34,143 bases of DNA from assembly GCA_002861535.1 (NCBI GenBank), contig PHFO01000010.1, positions 1-34,143 on the forward strand. Direction: 5' to 3'. Positions 8,080-19,579 of the stretch are shown in pieces. How positions within the stretch are numbered: the stretch's first letter is position 1; the number at the start of each line of letters is the position of its first letter. The notes under the pieces are model-generated. The model ran no database searches. It was given only the letters and a program-made list of their open reading frames with translations, and was not told the DNA's origin. This DNA comes from Cyanobacteria bacterium M5B4. Lineage in GTDB: Bacteria > Cyanobacteriota > Cyanobacteriia > Pseudanabaenales > Pseudanabaenaceae. The translations under genes were made by a program, and so were the position numbers.

Positions 8080-9089
8080 CTACACCAGGGTTGACACAGG
8101 CTCAATACAGAGGGATTCTAGGACTAGGTCTACCAGGTCGTTAATAAAAGTAGGATGGAGATTGAGGGCGGGCACCCGATCGAAGTGATGAATGCCGCAT
8201 TGTTCCGCTACTTCCCGATACTCGATGTCAATTTCCTGTAGAGTCTCAATGTGCTCGGACACAAAGCTGATGGGTACGACTACCAACCGATCGATTCCCC
8301 TGCGCGCCAGTTGCCGGATCGCACTTTCGGTATAGGGTTTGAGCCATTCTACTGGTCCTACGCGGCTTTGGTAGGCAAGGGTGTGAGCATTGTAGCGCTG
8401 AAAATCACGGCGCAGGCACTGCATAATTAGGTCTACGCCGTTCTCTACTTCGATTTGATAGGGGTCTCTGTATTCTTCTACATATTTGACGGGGACACCA
8501 TGGGCGCTAAAAAGATATGGGCGCGGTCTGGCTCCGGGGCTTGTTGCAATTCCCGATCGATCAGTTCTGCCATGGCACGGATATAGCCGGGACGATCGTA
8601 CCAAGACCTGATTGTAACCCGCTCGATCGATTGCAATTCTCGATCGGTTGCCCAAATTTGGTCAATTTCTTTCAAACTGGAGCCGGTGGTACTGATGGAA
8701 TACTGGGGATAGAGGGGCAGAACCACTAACTTAGTGATGCCATCCCGCTTGATTTGCGCGATCGTGTCTTGGGCAAAGGGATGCCAGTAACGCATAGCTA
8801 CATAGGTTTTAACGGTTACTCCCCGCTCCTGGAGCCCATCCTGGAGGGCTTGGGCTTGGGCTTCTGTAATCTTTTTGAGGGGGGAGCCGCCGCCAATAGC
8901 GCGGTAATTATCCTGGGAGAAGGGGGCACGGGTTGCCGCAATCAGAGCGGCGATGGGCTTTTGGAGAAAGGGAAAAGGCAGCCGAATTAAATCTGGGTCG
9001 GAAAATAGGTTATATAAAAATAGATAGACATCCTCTTCTTTGTCAGGACCGCCTAAATTGAGTAGCAGAACGCCTATGTTACCGTCCAT
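8080..9089 (-). CDS. hemH: Ferrochelatase, with one apparent frameshift and no C-terminal CAB domain
   Basis: Inserts Fe2+ into protoporphyrin IX to make heme, at the branch with chlorophyll synthesis. The first frame runs from [16 protein letters not shown] to the PDRAHIF region. There a run of five A on the plus strand (8509-8513, T on the coding strand) appears one base short. Adding one T gives HIFFSAHGVP, including the conserved active-site histidine, and continues in the second frame to [16 protein letters not shown]. Repaired length is 336 residues. Many cyanobacterial ferrochelatases run to about 390 residues, with a C-terminal chlorophyll-binding-like (CAB/HLIP) helix. Here the stop follows directly after the catalytic domain and only 57 bases remain before the next gene, so that domain is absent. 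Confidence 0.93.
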
Positions 9090-9185
9090 AAAATAATCCT
9101 AAAAATTTTTATCAATAAACAATATGATAGCCCACGGTGGGGCAAGCAACAATTATTCTCTGCTACCGTCACTACTTCCGTACCC

Positions 9186-9851
9186 ATGAGAAATCCTATG
9201 AAGTCCCTAATTGCCCTTGCTTTAATTTTGTTTGCTACACCCGCCTTGTCCCAGGAAGTGATCCCGATCGAGCCTCCTGCTACTTCTACCCTGCCTCCCA
9301 CTACAATCCCGACTTTGCCTCCTTCTCCTGGAACTACTGCCGGGCAGCGTTTTGTCTGCGAATTGCAAAATGGTCAGTATGTGGTGTCCTATCGCCCGGA
9401 AAATCAATTCGATCGATCGTTTCCCTGGGCATTACCGCGCACCCTGGGTGGGGGCTGGTCAGCGGAGCGCCGTTGCCAAGAAATTGCCCGCCGGCTGGAA
9501 TCCTATCGCCCTGATGGGCTGGATGAACTGCGGGTAGGACAAGCCAATGGCTATAACATCGTCTGTGCTACCACCGATCGGGTGCCTGCCTGCCGCATTG
9601 TCTTTACTGTGCCCCCTGGACAAGACCCCATTACTACCCGCGATCGGGTGTTTGCCAATCTGGTCGCTTCGGAACAGGGACAATTGACCGCGCCGGTAAA
9701 TACCTTTAGCGGCAGAGGCTTGAGATTTACCGATTTACTGCGGGGCAATAGTAGTCAACCAATCCAAAACAGGAATCAGGGCATTGATCTAAAACCTTTC
9801 CTTTCCCCTCAAGATGGCGGGACTGGCTCTAGCCTGAGGCGTAATTTCTAA
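9186..9851 (+). CDS. COP23-domain exported protein
   Basis: A 221-residue protein with an N-terminal signal peptide (hydrophobic residues about 7-20, likely cleavage near ALSQ). A Pro/Thr-rich linker (about 25-52) follows, and then a domain with four cysteines (58, 97, 127, 136), probably two disulfides. The pattern RFVCELQNG, RRCQEIARRLE, GYNIVCATT and PPGQDP matches the cyanobacterial COP23 (circadian oscillating protein, 23 kDa) domain as I know it; its biochemical function is not established. The Gly/Ser/Asn-rich tail looks disordered. A second ATG at 9198 is an equally good start. It is divergent from hemH across 96 bases and stands alone. Confidence 0.78.
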   Translation: MRNPMKSLIALALILFATPALSQEVIPIEPPATSTLPPTTIPTLPPSPGTTAGQRFVCELQNGQYVVSYRPENQFDRSFPWALPRTLGGGWSAERRCQEIARRLESYRPDGLDELRVGQANGYNIVCATTDRVPACRIVFTVPPGQDPITTRDRVFANLVASEQGQLTAPVNTFSGRGLRFTDLLRGNSSQPIQNRNQGIDLKPFLSPQDGGTGSSLRRNF

Positions 9852-9859
9852 ATACTTAT

Positions 9860-9975
9860 AGGACTTACGCCAAGCAAATTGCCCCTCATTCCTCAATTCC
9901 TTCTCCCACAGCGGGGAGAAGGGAAGTGTATCAATTTTTTGGGGAGAGGGTTTCAGAAAAAACAACGTAAGTCCT
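9860..9975. repeat. MITE-like dispersed repeat, copy 1 (complete)
   Basis: A 116-bp element bounded by inverted termini AGGACTTACG (9860-9869) and CGTAAGTCCT (9966-9975). Inside is a strong hairpin, CCTTCTCCC (9899-9907) and GGGAGAAGG (9914-9922), and a segment GTGTATCAATTTTTT. Related copies lie at 23453-23554 (same orientation) and 34011-34143 (opposite orientation). It has no coding capacity and I see no clear target-site duplication. It occupies most of the 187-base gap between the COP23 gene and the apcE terminator. Confidence 0.8.
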
Positions 9976-9983
9976 GCTCAAAC

Positions 9984-10005
9984 AAAAAAGCTCCCTAGAG
10001 GGAGC
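9984..10005 (-). terminator. Rho-independent terminator of apcE
   Basis: On the minus strand, GCTCCC (10005-10000), loop TCTA, GGGAGC (9995-9990) is followed at once by six T (9989-9984). This is a compact GC stem with a U tract 33 bases past the apcE stop codon, a textbook intrinsic terminator for that strand. Confidence 0.85.
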
Positions 10006-10038
10006 ACGATCGTTTATCTGTTCCCTTTGATAGGGAAT

Positions 10039-12783
<2,745 letters not shown>

Positions 12784-12868
12784 TTAATTAACCTAAAAAG
12801 TATAATCTTAACTGTCTAATTTATACCACTAGAAGGTTAGCTCTGTGCCCCGAAAAACTGTTACATTT

Positions 12869-13834
12869 CTAAACAATTGGATGGTGTCCTAAAGCGATAC
12901 CAGCTACTAACATTCCCAGGACAAGAAAGGGCTGGGCACTAGCTTGGTATTTAACGTCATTCTCGATCGGGTTTCTTAAAAAATACATGTCCTGGAAAGT
13001 AATTTGGGGAATAACTAACAATACCAACAGACTGGCTAATAACTGTTCCCCGATCGTGACTAAATAGATGGCAATGCCAATTTGAAAAACATCGATCATT
13101 ACTGCAGAAATTAAGGCAGCCCGATCGATGCCAAACATGACTGGCAGAGACTTCAGACCCAGTTGTCGATCCCCTTCCACGCTCTTAAAATCATTTACAA
13201 TCGCAATTCCCAGTCCTGCCAGACTGTAGATCATAGTAATCACCACAATCTGCCAACTCAGTTCCCCAAACAACGCCTGCCCCGCACACCAAGGCAGGGC
13301 AATGTAACTTGCTCCCAGGGCATAATTGCCCAGCCAGCCATTTTGTTTTAACTTCAAGGGAGGGGCAGAATAAATGTAGGCTAAAAATGCCCCGATCGCT
13401 GTAATGATCGTCATCGTAAAAGTGCGGTGCCCTGCCCATAGGTCTAACAATACTGCCACGCTAAAGCCGAGGATCAGGAGTATCCAAATTTGGGCAATCA
13501 CGTTTTTGAGGGGAATTGCCCCGGAGGGGATGGGGCGGTAGGGTTCGTTAATGGCATCAATTTCCCGATCGTAGAAGTCATTCAAGGTCTGGGTGTAGCC
13601 CGCCATCAGAGGACCAGACAGCAGCATGCAGGCAAGGGAGACTAGAAAATTTTCCCATGTCCAACGATAGGCACCGGAGGAGGCAGCGCCGCAGATCACG
13701 CCCCACATGAGGGGTATCCAGGTGATGGGCTTCATCAGTTGTAGATGGATTTTCCAGAGGGCGGTAGCTTTCACATCCGCGCCCTTCATACCCAGGAGTT
13801 GGCGGGCACTGGCTTGGGGATCGGGAGTTGTCAT
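12869..13834 (-). CDS. chlG: Chlorophyll synthase (chlorophyll a synthase ChlG)
   Basis: A 321-residue UbiA-family prenyltransferase that esterifies chlorophyllide with phytyl or geranylgeranyl diphosphate in the thylakoid membrane, the last step of chlorophyll synthesis. The first Asp-rich motif is N85-DFYDREID (Asp86, Asp89, Asp93). The second is NDFKSVEGDRQLGLKSLPV. The segment NEPYRPIPSGAI is characteristic of ChlG rather than of other UbiA members. About eight hydrophobic segments are visible. It lies just upstream of apcE on the same strand, linking pigment synthesis with the antenna core. Confidence 0.97.
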   Translation of the reverse strand: MTTPDPQASARQLLGMKGADVKATALWKIHLQLMKPITWIPLMWGVICGAASSGAYRWTWENFLVSLACMLLSGPLMAGYTQTLNDFYDREIDAINEPYRPIPSGAIPLKNVIAQIWILLILGFSVAVLLDLWAGHRTFTMTIITAIGAFLAYIYSAPPLKLKQNGWLGNYALGASYIALPWCAGQALFGELSWQIVVITMIYSLAGLGIAIVNDFKSVEGDRQLGLKSLPVMFGIDRAALISAVMIDVFQIGIAIYLVTIGEQLLASLLVLLVIPQITFQDMYFLRNPIENDVKYQASAQPFLVLGMLVAGIALGHHPIV

Positions 13835-13895
13835 AACGATCGGGTTAGCTTAACTAACTTCATAGTACACTCTGCAGGCTTGGGCGGATGATACC

Positions 13896-14456
13896 CTACT
13901 TCAACCGACCAGCTAATACGCTCATCAGCAGAGTCCGCGGTTCCGAAGCGATCGTGAGTCCCTCCGGCAGAGGCAAGTCCCCTACGCGGATGCCCTGGCG
14001 CACCTCTAGGTGGGAAATGTCTACTTCAAACTTCTCCGGCACCCGATCGGGGGGACAGACTACTTTTATCGTCTTCATCAGCAGTTGAATCGACCCCCCT
14101 GCCTTAACCCCAGCAGGAGTTCCTGTAAATACAAGGGGGACAATCACTTCTACTTTCGCCTTTTGGTCCACAGCAAAAAAGCTGACGTGATAAACTTCCT
14201 TTTTGTAGGGATGGCGTTGCACTTCTTTGATAATAGTGTTACCACTAAAATCACTACCCTCCACTTTGATACTGATCAAAGTGTTGTTGGGAGTGGCATG
14301 GAGAAGGATATGCTTCAGTTGTGGTGCATCGATCATGACTAGATCGGATTCATTGCCTTTGTGTCCATAAATTGTAGCGGGGGTCCATCCTGCCCGCCGC
14401 AGGGCGCGGGGATTAAGCTCTTTAGAGCGGGGCTTACACTCAAGGGTGAGGGACAT
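13896..14456 (-). CDS. rplY: 50S ribosomal protein L25 (CTC-type)
   Basis: A 186-residue L25 of the long CTC/general-stress type, which binds 5S rRNA. The N-terminal 90 residues are the RNA-binding L25 domain (MSLTLECKPRSKELNPRALR, TPATIYGHKG). The C-terminal half is the TL5-type beta domain (VPLVFTGTPAGVKAGGSIQ; RVPEKFEVDISHLEVRQGI). The length is typical. It reads toward chlG and diverges from the GHKL ATPase gene across a 155-base intergenic region. Confidence 0.95.
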   Translation of the reverse strand: MSLTLECKPRSKELNPRALRRAGWTPATIYGHKGNESDLVMIDAPQLKHILLHATPNNTLISIKVEGSDFSGNTIIKEVQRHPYKKEVYHVSFFAVDQKAKVEVIVPLVFTGTPAGVKAGGSIQLLMKTIKVVCPPDRVPEKFEVDISHLEVRQGIRVGDLPLPEGLTIASEPRTLLMSVLAGRLK

Positions 14457-14578
14457 GGTTGGTCAAAAAAACAGCATTTTTTATCCTACTATAAATTTGT
14501 AGGTTATTGTTAACTTTTATGGTTGGATTAGCTTATGGTAATGTTGACACTCTAGTTAGAATCTGGGACAGAAAGCGT

Positions 14579-14584
14579 TACAAT
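14579..14584 (+). promoter_or_regulatory. Possible -10 element upstream of the GHKL/STAS/lnt set
   Basis: TACAAT lies 27 bases before the ATG at 14612, a plausible distance for a sigma-70 type -10 box. No good -35 box is found at 17 bases; a perfect TTGACA occurs farther up, at 14544-14549, too distant to pair with it. This is a weak prediction from sequence alone. Confidence 0.28.
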
Positions 14585-14611
14585 TAACCTAGTGTGCCCT
14601 GGGAGTAAAGT

Positions 14612-15193
14612 ATGTCGCAAGTTTTTGGGAACTATATCGAAAAAATTTCGGGCATCCACGAATTTTTAGCTCTGAAGTTTTTTCCCACATCCCAAAAAGT
14701 ACGGCAACGCTGGCGTACGAGCGGTTTGTCGGCGAATTTTATGGCGGACTACTTTGCTACTTTTTATCCAGGGGGATCGAATGAGGAAGGCATAGATGTC
14801 CAAGCGGAAATTAAGAGCGCTGTAAGTTTCATTGCTAATGAACTGCTAGAAAATGCGATGAAGTTTAGTGATGATTCGACAATTTTTCCTACGAGTATCA
14901 CACTTCATTCTGACGAAGAGCAGATTTTATTTATTGCTACGAATAGCTTATCTGAGGAAGGTATAGAAAAATTTAAGGCATATTTACAGATGTTAACGAG
15001 CAGTGACCCCTATGAACTTTACATTGAAACCATCGAGAAAAATGCCGCAGAGAATGGAGATGGTTCTGGTTTGGGCTTTTTAACTATGATCAATGACTAT
15101 GCCGCAGACTTGGGCTGGAAATTTGAAAGTAAGGAAATCCAGGGGCAGTTAGTCCATTATGTTGTTACTTCTGTAAAAATAAATTTTTCCTGA
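14612..15193 (+). CDS. GHKL-type ATP-binding protein, likely serine kinase/anti-sigma-like regulator
   Basis: A 193-residue soluble protein with the two key motifs of the GHKL ATPase fold: an N-box, NELLENAMKFS (Glu77, Asn81), and a glycine box, GDGSGLGF (149-156). It lacks a histidine-kinase dimerisation domain, so it resembles anti-sigma serine kinases such as SpoIIAB/RsbW, or related cyanobacterial partner-switching proteins. The N-terminal 65 residues are a separate, unrecognised segment. A STAS-domain gene starts 6 bases downstream with its own GAGGA ribosome-binding site, giving the usual kinase/antagonist pairing. No sigma factor or PP2C phosphatase gene is near. The specific partner is unknown. 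Confidence 0.75.
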   Translation: MSQVFGNYIEKISGIHEFLALKFFPTSQKVRQRWRTSGLSANFMADYFATFYPGGSNEEGIDVQAEIKSAVSFIANELLENAMKFSDDSTIFPTSITLHSDEEQILFIATNSLSEEGIEKFKAYLQMLTSSDPYELYIETIEKNAAENGDGSGLGFLTMINDYAADLGWKFESKEIQGQLVHYVVTSVKINFS

Positions 15194-15199
15194 GGAATT

Positions 15200-15550
15200 A
15201 TGAGCATGACAATTCAAGCGGATGATTATGAAATCCAATATGTTCCTGACACTAATGAGGTGATTTTTCAGGGGTCGTTGCGGCTGAGTGGGGCGGAGGA
15301 ATATCAACCGATCGTGGATTTATTGGAGGGTTTAATTGCGGCTCAGCCTAACCATATTCTCTTGGATTTGAGGGCGCTGGATTTTCTCAATAGTTCTGGG
15401 ATCAATGTGCTGTCTAAGTTTGTGATCAATGTGCGCAAACGGAACACGATCGACGTGACGGTGAAGGGAGCAAAAGCTGTACCCTGGCAGAGCAAGTCCC
15501 TCAAAAATTTACAAAGGCTGATGCCGAGTCTCAAATTAGAGATTGAATAG
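15200..15550 (+). CDS. STAS-domain protein (anti-sigma-factor-antagonist type)
   Basis: A 116-residue single STAS domain. The loop before the conserved helix reads LDFLNSSGINVL, where Ser65/Ser66 before Gly67 sit at the position phosphorylated in SpoIIAA-type antagonists; the usual Asp before the serines is Asn here. It should be the target of the adjacent GHKL protein in a partner-switching circuit. GAGGA at 15192-15196 is a good ribosome-binding site for the ATG at 15200. The end overlaps the TTG start of lnt by 8 bases. Confidence 0.8.
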   Translation: MSMTIQADDYEIQYVPDTNEVIFQGSLRLSGAEEYQPIVDLLEGLIAAQPNHILLDLRALDFLNSSGINVLSKFVINVRKRNTIDVTVKGAKAVPWQSKSLKNLQRLMPSLKLEIE

Positions 15551-17035
15551 ATTTATTGCTAGTGCCCTGGGAGGGATCGCCATGGGTTTGTGCCCGGCTC
15601 CCTTGGGCTGGTGGGGTCTGGGATGGCTGGGTTTAGTGCCCCTATGGTTGGTGGTGAGGGGGGCGCAGCTGAGATCGGCGCTGGCTTTGGGGCTAGTTTG
15701 GGGCTGTTGTTACCACGGTTTGGCGCTGTTTTGGTTGACGGGGGTGCATCCTTTAGATTGGTTGGGGGTTCCCTGGGGGGCGAGCTTGGCGATCGCTGCT
15801 GGGATATGGACGATCGTGGTGGCTTGGGGAGCGATTTTGGCGGGGTTGTGGGGGATGGGGATGGCGGGCACCCAGGGATTGAGTCCTGGGCTGAGGCTCA
15901 CGATCGGGATGGCGTTATTTTGCGCTCTGGAGCGGATTTGGAGTTGGTCTCCCCTCTACTGGACTGCCCTGGGCTATACCCAAAGTCCTGGAAATTTGGT
16001 GATTTTACAGTTGGGTAAGTTATCGGGGCAGCAGGCTGTGACGGCGGCGATCGTGGGGTTTAATGGTGTGGTGGCGGAACTCCTTGTCAGCTTTTCTGGC
16101 AGATTGGCGATCGGGGGGGCGTTGTTTTTTTGACCACGATCGGTTATGGCTGGTGGCAGTTGAGTCTCCCCCTAGAAAGTGCAAGTATTACTGGGGTGAA
16201 AATTGGACTAATTCAGGGCAATGTCAGTAATCGGGAGAAATTTTCGCCCCAGGGGAATAGGCTATCCTTGCAACGGTATCGAGATGGTTATGCCCAACTA
16301 GCCCGATCGGGGGTAGAGGTGGTCGTGACGCCGGAGGGGGCTTTACCCTATGGCGGCGAGGCGCTTTACCGATCGGTAGCGGATTTACTGCAAACTTATC
16401 GAGTCCCTCTATGGTTGGGGGGGCAGGGAGAGTTGCCCAATACCAATAGTTTAATTTTGTGGTCGGCTAGTCCCACTCCCCTTGCCCGCTACGACAAGGT
16501 GAAGTTAGTACCCCTGGGGGAATATGTGCCCCAAATTTTGGCGGGCATAGTTAGAAGACTTTCTCCCTTGGAGGGGGAGTTTACCCCTGGTGACCCCGAT
16601 CAAGTTGTAGATACTCCCTGGGGCAGATGGATTTTAGGGATTTGTTACGAGTCCGCTTACCCGGAACATTTTCGCCGCCAAGCCCGATCGGGGGGGCAAT
16701 TACTGCTGACGGCTTCTAATGATGCCCACTATGCCCCAGCGATGCCCTGGCAACACCATGCCCAGGATGTAGCCCGTGCCATTGAAACCGATCGCTATGC
16801 CGTGAGAGTGACAAACACTGGTTATTCTGCCGTTGTTGATCCCCAGGGACGCACCCTGTGGCGATCGGGGTTGAATACTACTGAAACCTACAGCACTACT
16901 GTTTATTTACGGCAGACCCAAACCGCCTATGTTAGGTGGGGGGATTGGCTTACCCTGTTGTTAACGATCGGGACCACCCTATGCTTTTGGCGCTGCAAAC
17001 TCTTTCCCAAAATAGAGAGCGAAGTGAAGCGATAA
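15543..17035 (+). CDS. lnt: Apolipoprotein N-acyltransferase, with one apparent frameshift
   Basis: Adds the third acyl chain to membrane-anchored lipoproteins. The first frame (TTG start at 15543) encodes the multi-helix membrane part: LGLVPLW, ALFCALERIWSWSPLYWTAL. It ends at a TGA after a run of seven T (16125-16131). One more T joins it to the second frame, GALFF-LTTIGYGWW. That frame holds the nitrilase-like domain with the Glu-Lys-Cys triad: TPEGALPY (Glu265 after repair), ARYDKVKLVPLGEY (Lys319/321) and GICYESAYPE (Cys368). Repaired length is 497 residues, normal for Lnt, with a last C-terminal helix. The rare TTG start lies within the STAS gene, so coupling is likely. Confidence 0.92.
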
Positions 17036-17119
17036 GTTACCTGTTTTTCCCCAGATTCTTGGATAGCAACCAACTAAAGTAGGGGTACCAACTATACAAC
17101 AGAGTCTGGGAGAATTACT

Positions 17120-17758
17120 ATGCAAACTATCAACAGCCGCGATTTATGCCTTGCAGATTTACAAACCCAGTTTAATTTACAGGTTTCAAGAGACCCCAAA
17201 TTTTTTCCTGAGTGGGACATTCCTCCTAAGATCACTGCCCAGGAACAGGAGGGTTTGAACCGGGTGAGTAAAAATTTTACTGATCTTGTGGAGCGTCGGG
17301 CAATATCAGAGCAAACCGTTAAGTTGGTAGTAATTGCTCCTTTACTTGATTGGGCTGGATTTTATCGCCATCCATTTACAATTACGGCGGAAGAACCGAT
17401 CGAAATTTTTGGTGTAGATGGCAATAGCAAGATCAAAGGTAAGCTAGATATTCTAGTCATAAAAAATAAATTGTGGATACTTATAATTGAGTCCAAGTCC
17501 AGTTCGTTTAATCCCAGGGTAGGACTGCCTCAGCTATTAAGTTATATGTTGGCAGGACTAAAAAATAGAGAGATAGATTTGCCAATTTATGGATTGCTAA
17601 CCAATGGGCAACAGTTTCAGTTTGTTAAGCTCGTTAGCTCTCCTTGCCCCACCTATAGTCTTTCCAGAATAATGTCGATTGATTTTCCTCCCGATGATTT
17701 TCCCAAAGTGCTAACCATAGTTAGGTGTCTTACCCAGGGGGAATGTGCATCTGAATGA
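17120..17758 (+). CDS. PD-(D/E)XK-like protein (restriction endonuclease R-subunit N-terminal type)
   Basis: A 212-residue soluble protein resembling the stand-alone proteins annotated as type I restriction R-subunit N-terminal domains. A nuclease-like core is visible: Glu64 in a helix before LVVIAPLLDWAG, then Asp110 in KGKLDILVI and E124-S-K126 in LIIESKSSS, spaced D-x13-E-x-K. A motif LTNGQQFQFVKL follows, as in related proteins. There is no helicase domain and no methylase or specificity gene nearby, so it is not a complete type I system. The 30094-30711 protein has the same D/E/K spacing. GGGAG upstream of the ATG is a reasonable ribosome-binding site. The biological role is unknown. Confidence 0.72.
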   Translation: MQTINSRDLCLADLQTQFNLQVSRDPKFFPEWDIPPKITAQEQEGLNRVSKNFTDLVERRAISEQTVKLVVIAPLLDWAGFYRHPFTITAEEPIEIFGVDGNSKIKGKLDILVIKNKLWILIIESKSSSFNPRVGLPQLLSYMLAGLKNREIDLPIYGLLTNGQQFQFVKLVSSPCPTYSLSRIMSIDFPPDDFPKVLTIVRCLTQGECASE

Positions 17759-17874
17759 TTCCTGCTGATATTAGGCTGAGTTCGGGTTAAGCGAACCTGA
17801 GTGCGACAAAAATTTGAGTTATCAAAGTCTGACTGCCCAAAGGTTTGACTATTACCCCTCATCCCCTAGCCCCT

Positions 17875-19451
17875 CTAATCTAATTCTGCCAAAATGCGGA
17901 AGCGGACATGATTAAGGGCTAAAGCCCCCAGGGAGAGGGTTTCGGGTTCTAGGGTTTCAAAGGGGATACCCTTACCGATCTCCACGTGATACCAGGGCAG
18001 ACCCATAAAGAAGCGGGTGGGGTAGGGGGGGCGACCAGTGTCGTCGGGGTTAGATTCCAGGGGAATCCAGCCGTAGCCGGGGACAAAAAACTCGATCCAG
18101 ACGTGGTTATAGTATTGAAATAAGATTATTCCCCGTTGGTCGGCACAGGGGGGGCATTTGTAGCGCCCTACGGTACGGCAGGCAATGCCATTGAGGCGGG
18201 CGAGGGCTAACATAACTCCTACATATTCACCGCAACCGCCGTACCCTCTTTCTAACACTACCTCTGGGCTATCAAAGGATGCCATGCGGTATTCCAACCG
18301 ATCGTAGACATAGTTGCGGATGTTCAACATTTTGCTGATTACATCCTGGGCATCCCCCACACTCTCCCTGGCAGCCGCCCGCACGATCGGGTGATCCATA
18401 CCCAAGTCGTCGTCGTCCACTAGGTAACGGGCTTGCATTTCTGGGGAAAGGGGGCAGGAGAGGGCTTCATTGCCGGGAATCTCATACTTGATCCCCCGCA
18501 ATTCTAATAATGCTTTCCAGCCAAACACTTTAGCTTGGTGGGGCTGGAGTTTGCCCAAATGGAACACTGCTACTTCTTGGTCTTCTACAGACTCGATCGT
18601 GAAGGGATGCCCCATGGGTGTAATGCTCCTAATGGTTTGCCGATCGGTCGGAGCAGGCAGGGCGATTTTCCAAGTGAGATTCTCGATCGTCTGGGGTTCT
18701 TCCGGAAAAATCTCTTCTAGGTAGACCATTTCCACCAAATAACCGTTAGAAAGGGTGTAATGGGACTGGGGCATGACGACTTGACGATGAATGAAAGACC
18801 GATCCCGCTGGTCTACATCAGGGCGATCGGGGTCGTTGGGATGGTCACGGATGTAAAACTCTTTGCCGCTGTGTACCACATATAACTGCTCCCCACAAAA
18901 ATCTAATCCCCTGGGATCAGGGTAGGGAGTAAGGGCACGATAGCAGCCCCCCCCGTTTTAGCATCGAGACAATAGATCGTTTCTTCTAGGTGGTCACAGA
19001 CCCAGAGCTTTTCCCCTTTGAGGGTAAGAGTTTCTGCCCCAGTGCCGGGAGCAGGCATCCGGCGCAACAAAGTGCGGGTAGCGCGCCCAAACACTAGAAT
19101 CTCCCTTATACTGCCGCACACCACATAGACACCCCCCTCCGATAGGGTGATACCCTCGATCGGGTGGGGCAATTCCAGGTAAAGTTGCAGATTAAAATCG
19201 TCCCATTGGCAATAGCTAATTTGATTTTCTTTTACTACCCACAATATATTGCCGCTGATGGCAATGTCCGTCACCCCGACAAATTCCTCTGTGGTTAACT
19301 GGTTGAGCACGATCGTGCTTTCCGTGCCCGGGTCAATTGCCAACACATAGCCGCGATAACTATCGACAGAAATTGCCCGCTCCTGATGCCAAACCAATCC
19401 CCTCAAACTGTAGGCGGGACAGGGATAAATTGTTGCAGGCAGAGCAGTCAT
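17875..19451 (-). CDS. Beta-propeller plus transglutaminase-like protein, with one apparent frameshift
   Basis: Two adjacent minus-strand frames appear to be one gene of about 525 residues. The first (ATG at 19451) encodes propeller-like strands (GYVLAIDPGTES, GEKLWVCDHLEETIYCLDAKTG) and runs into eight C on the plus strand (18947-18954). With nine, it continues in the next frame as YRALTPYPDPRGLDFCGEQL, another propeller blade, rather than ending at IPGD. The C-terminal half is a transglutaminase-like cysteine protease fold with a visible triad: Cys in YGGCGEY (codon 18232-18234), His in YNHVWIEF and Asp in LESNPDD. There is no signal peptide. The substrate is unknown. If the run really is eight, the transglutaminase part would need the GTG at 18879. 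Confidence 0.75.
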
Positions 19452-19579
19452 AGATCACACAGAATAAACTGGTTCCAAGATACTGCAAAACCACTGCCCC
19501 CTGAGTTCACCATAAACAGGTGCTCCTCTAAATAGGACAAATTCTGGTATTTTAAGACAAGAGACATTCTTGGTTATTT

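Noticed and set aside
17782-17800. GTTCG/CGAAC stem after the 17120-17758 gene as a terminator
   Set aside because: A five-base stem with no T run following on the plus strand; too weak to call.
17851-17876. CCCCTCATCCCCTAGCCCCTCT, similar to the inner part of the dispersed repeat
   Set aside because: Lacks both termini and the hairpin, so it is too short and simple to count as a copy.
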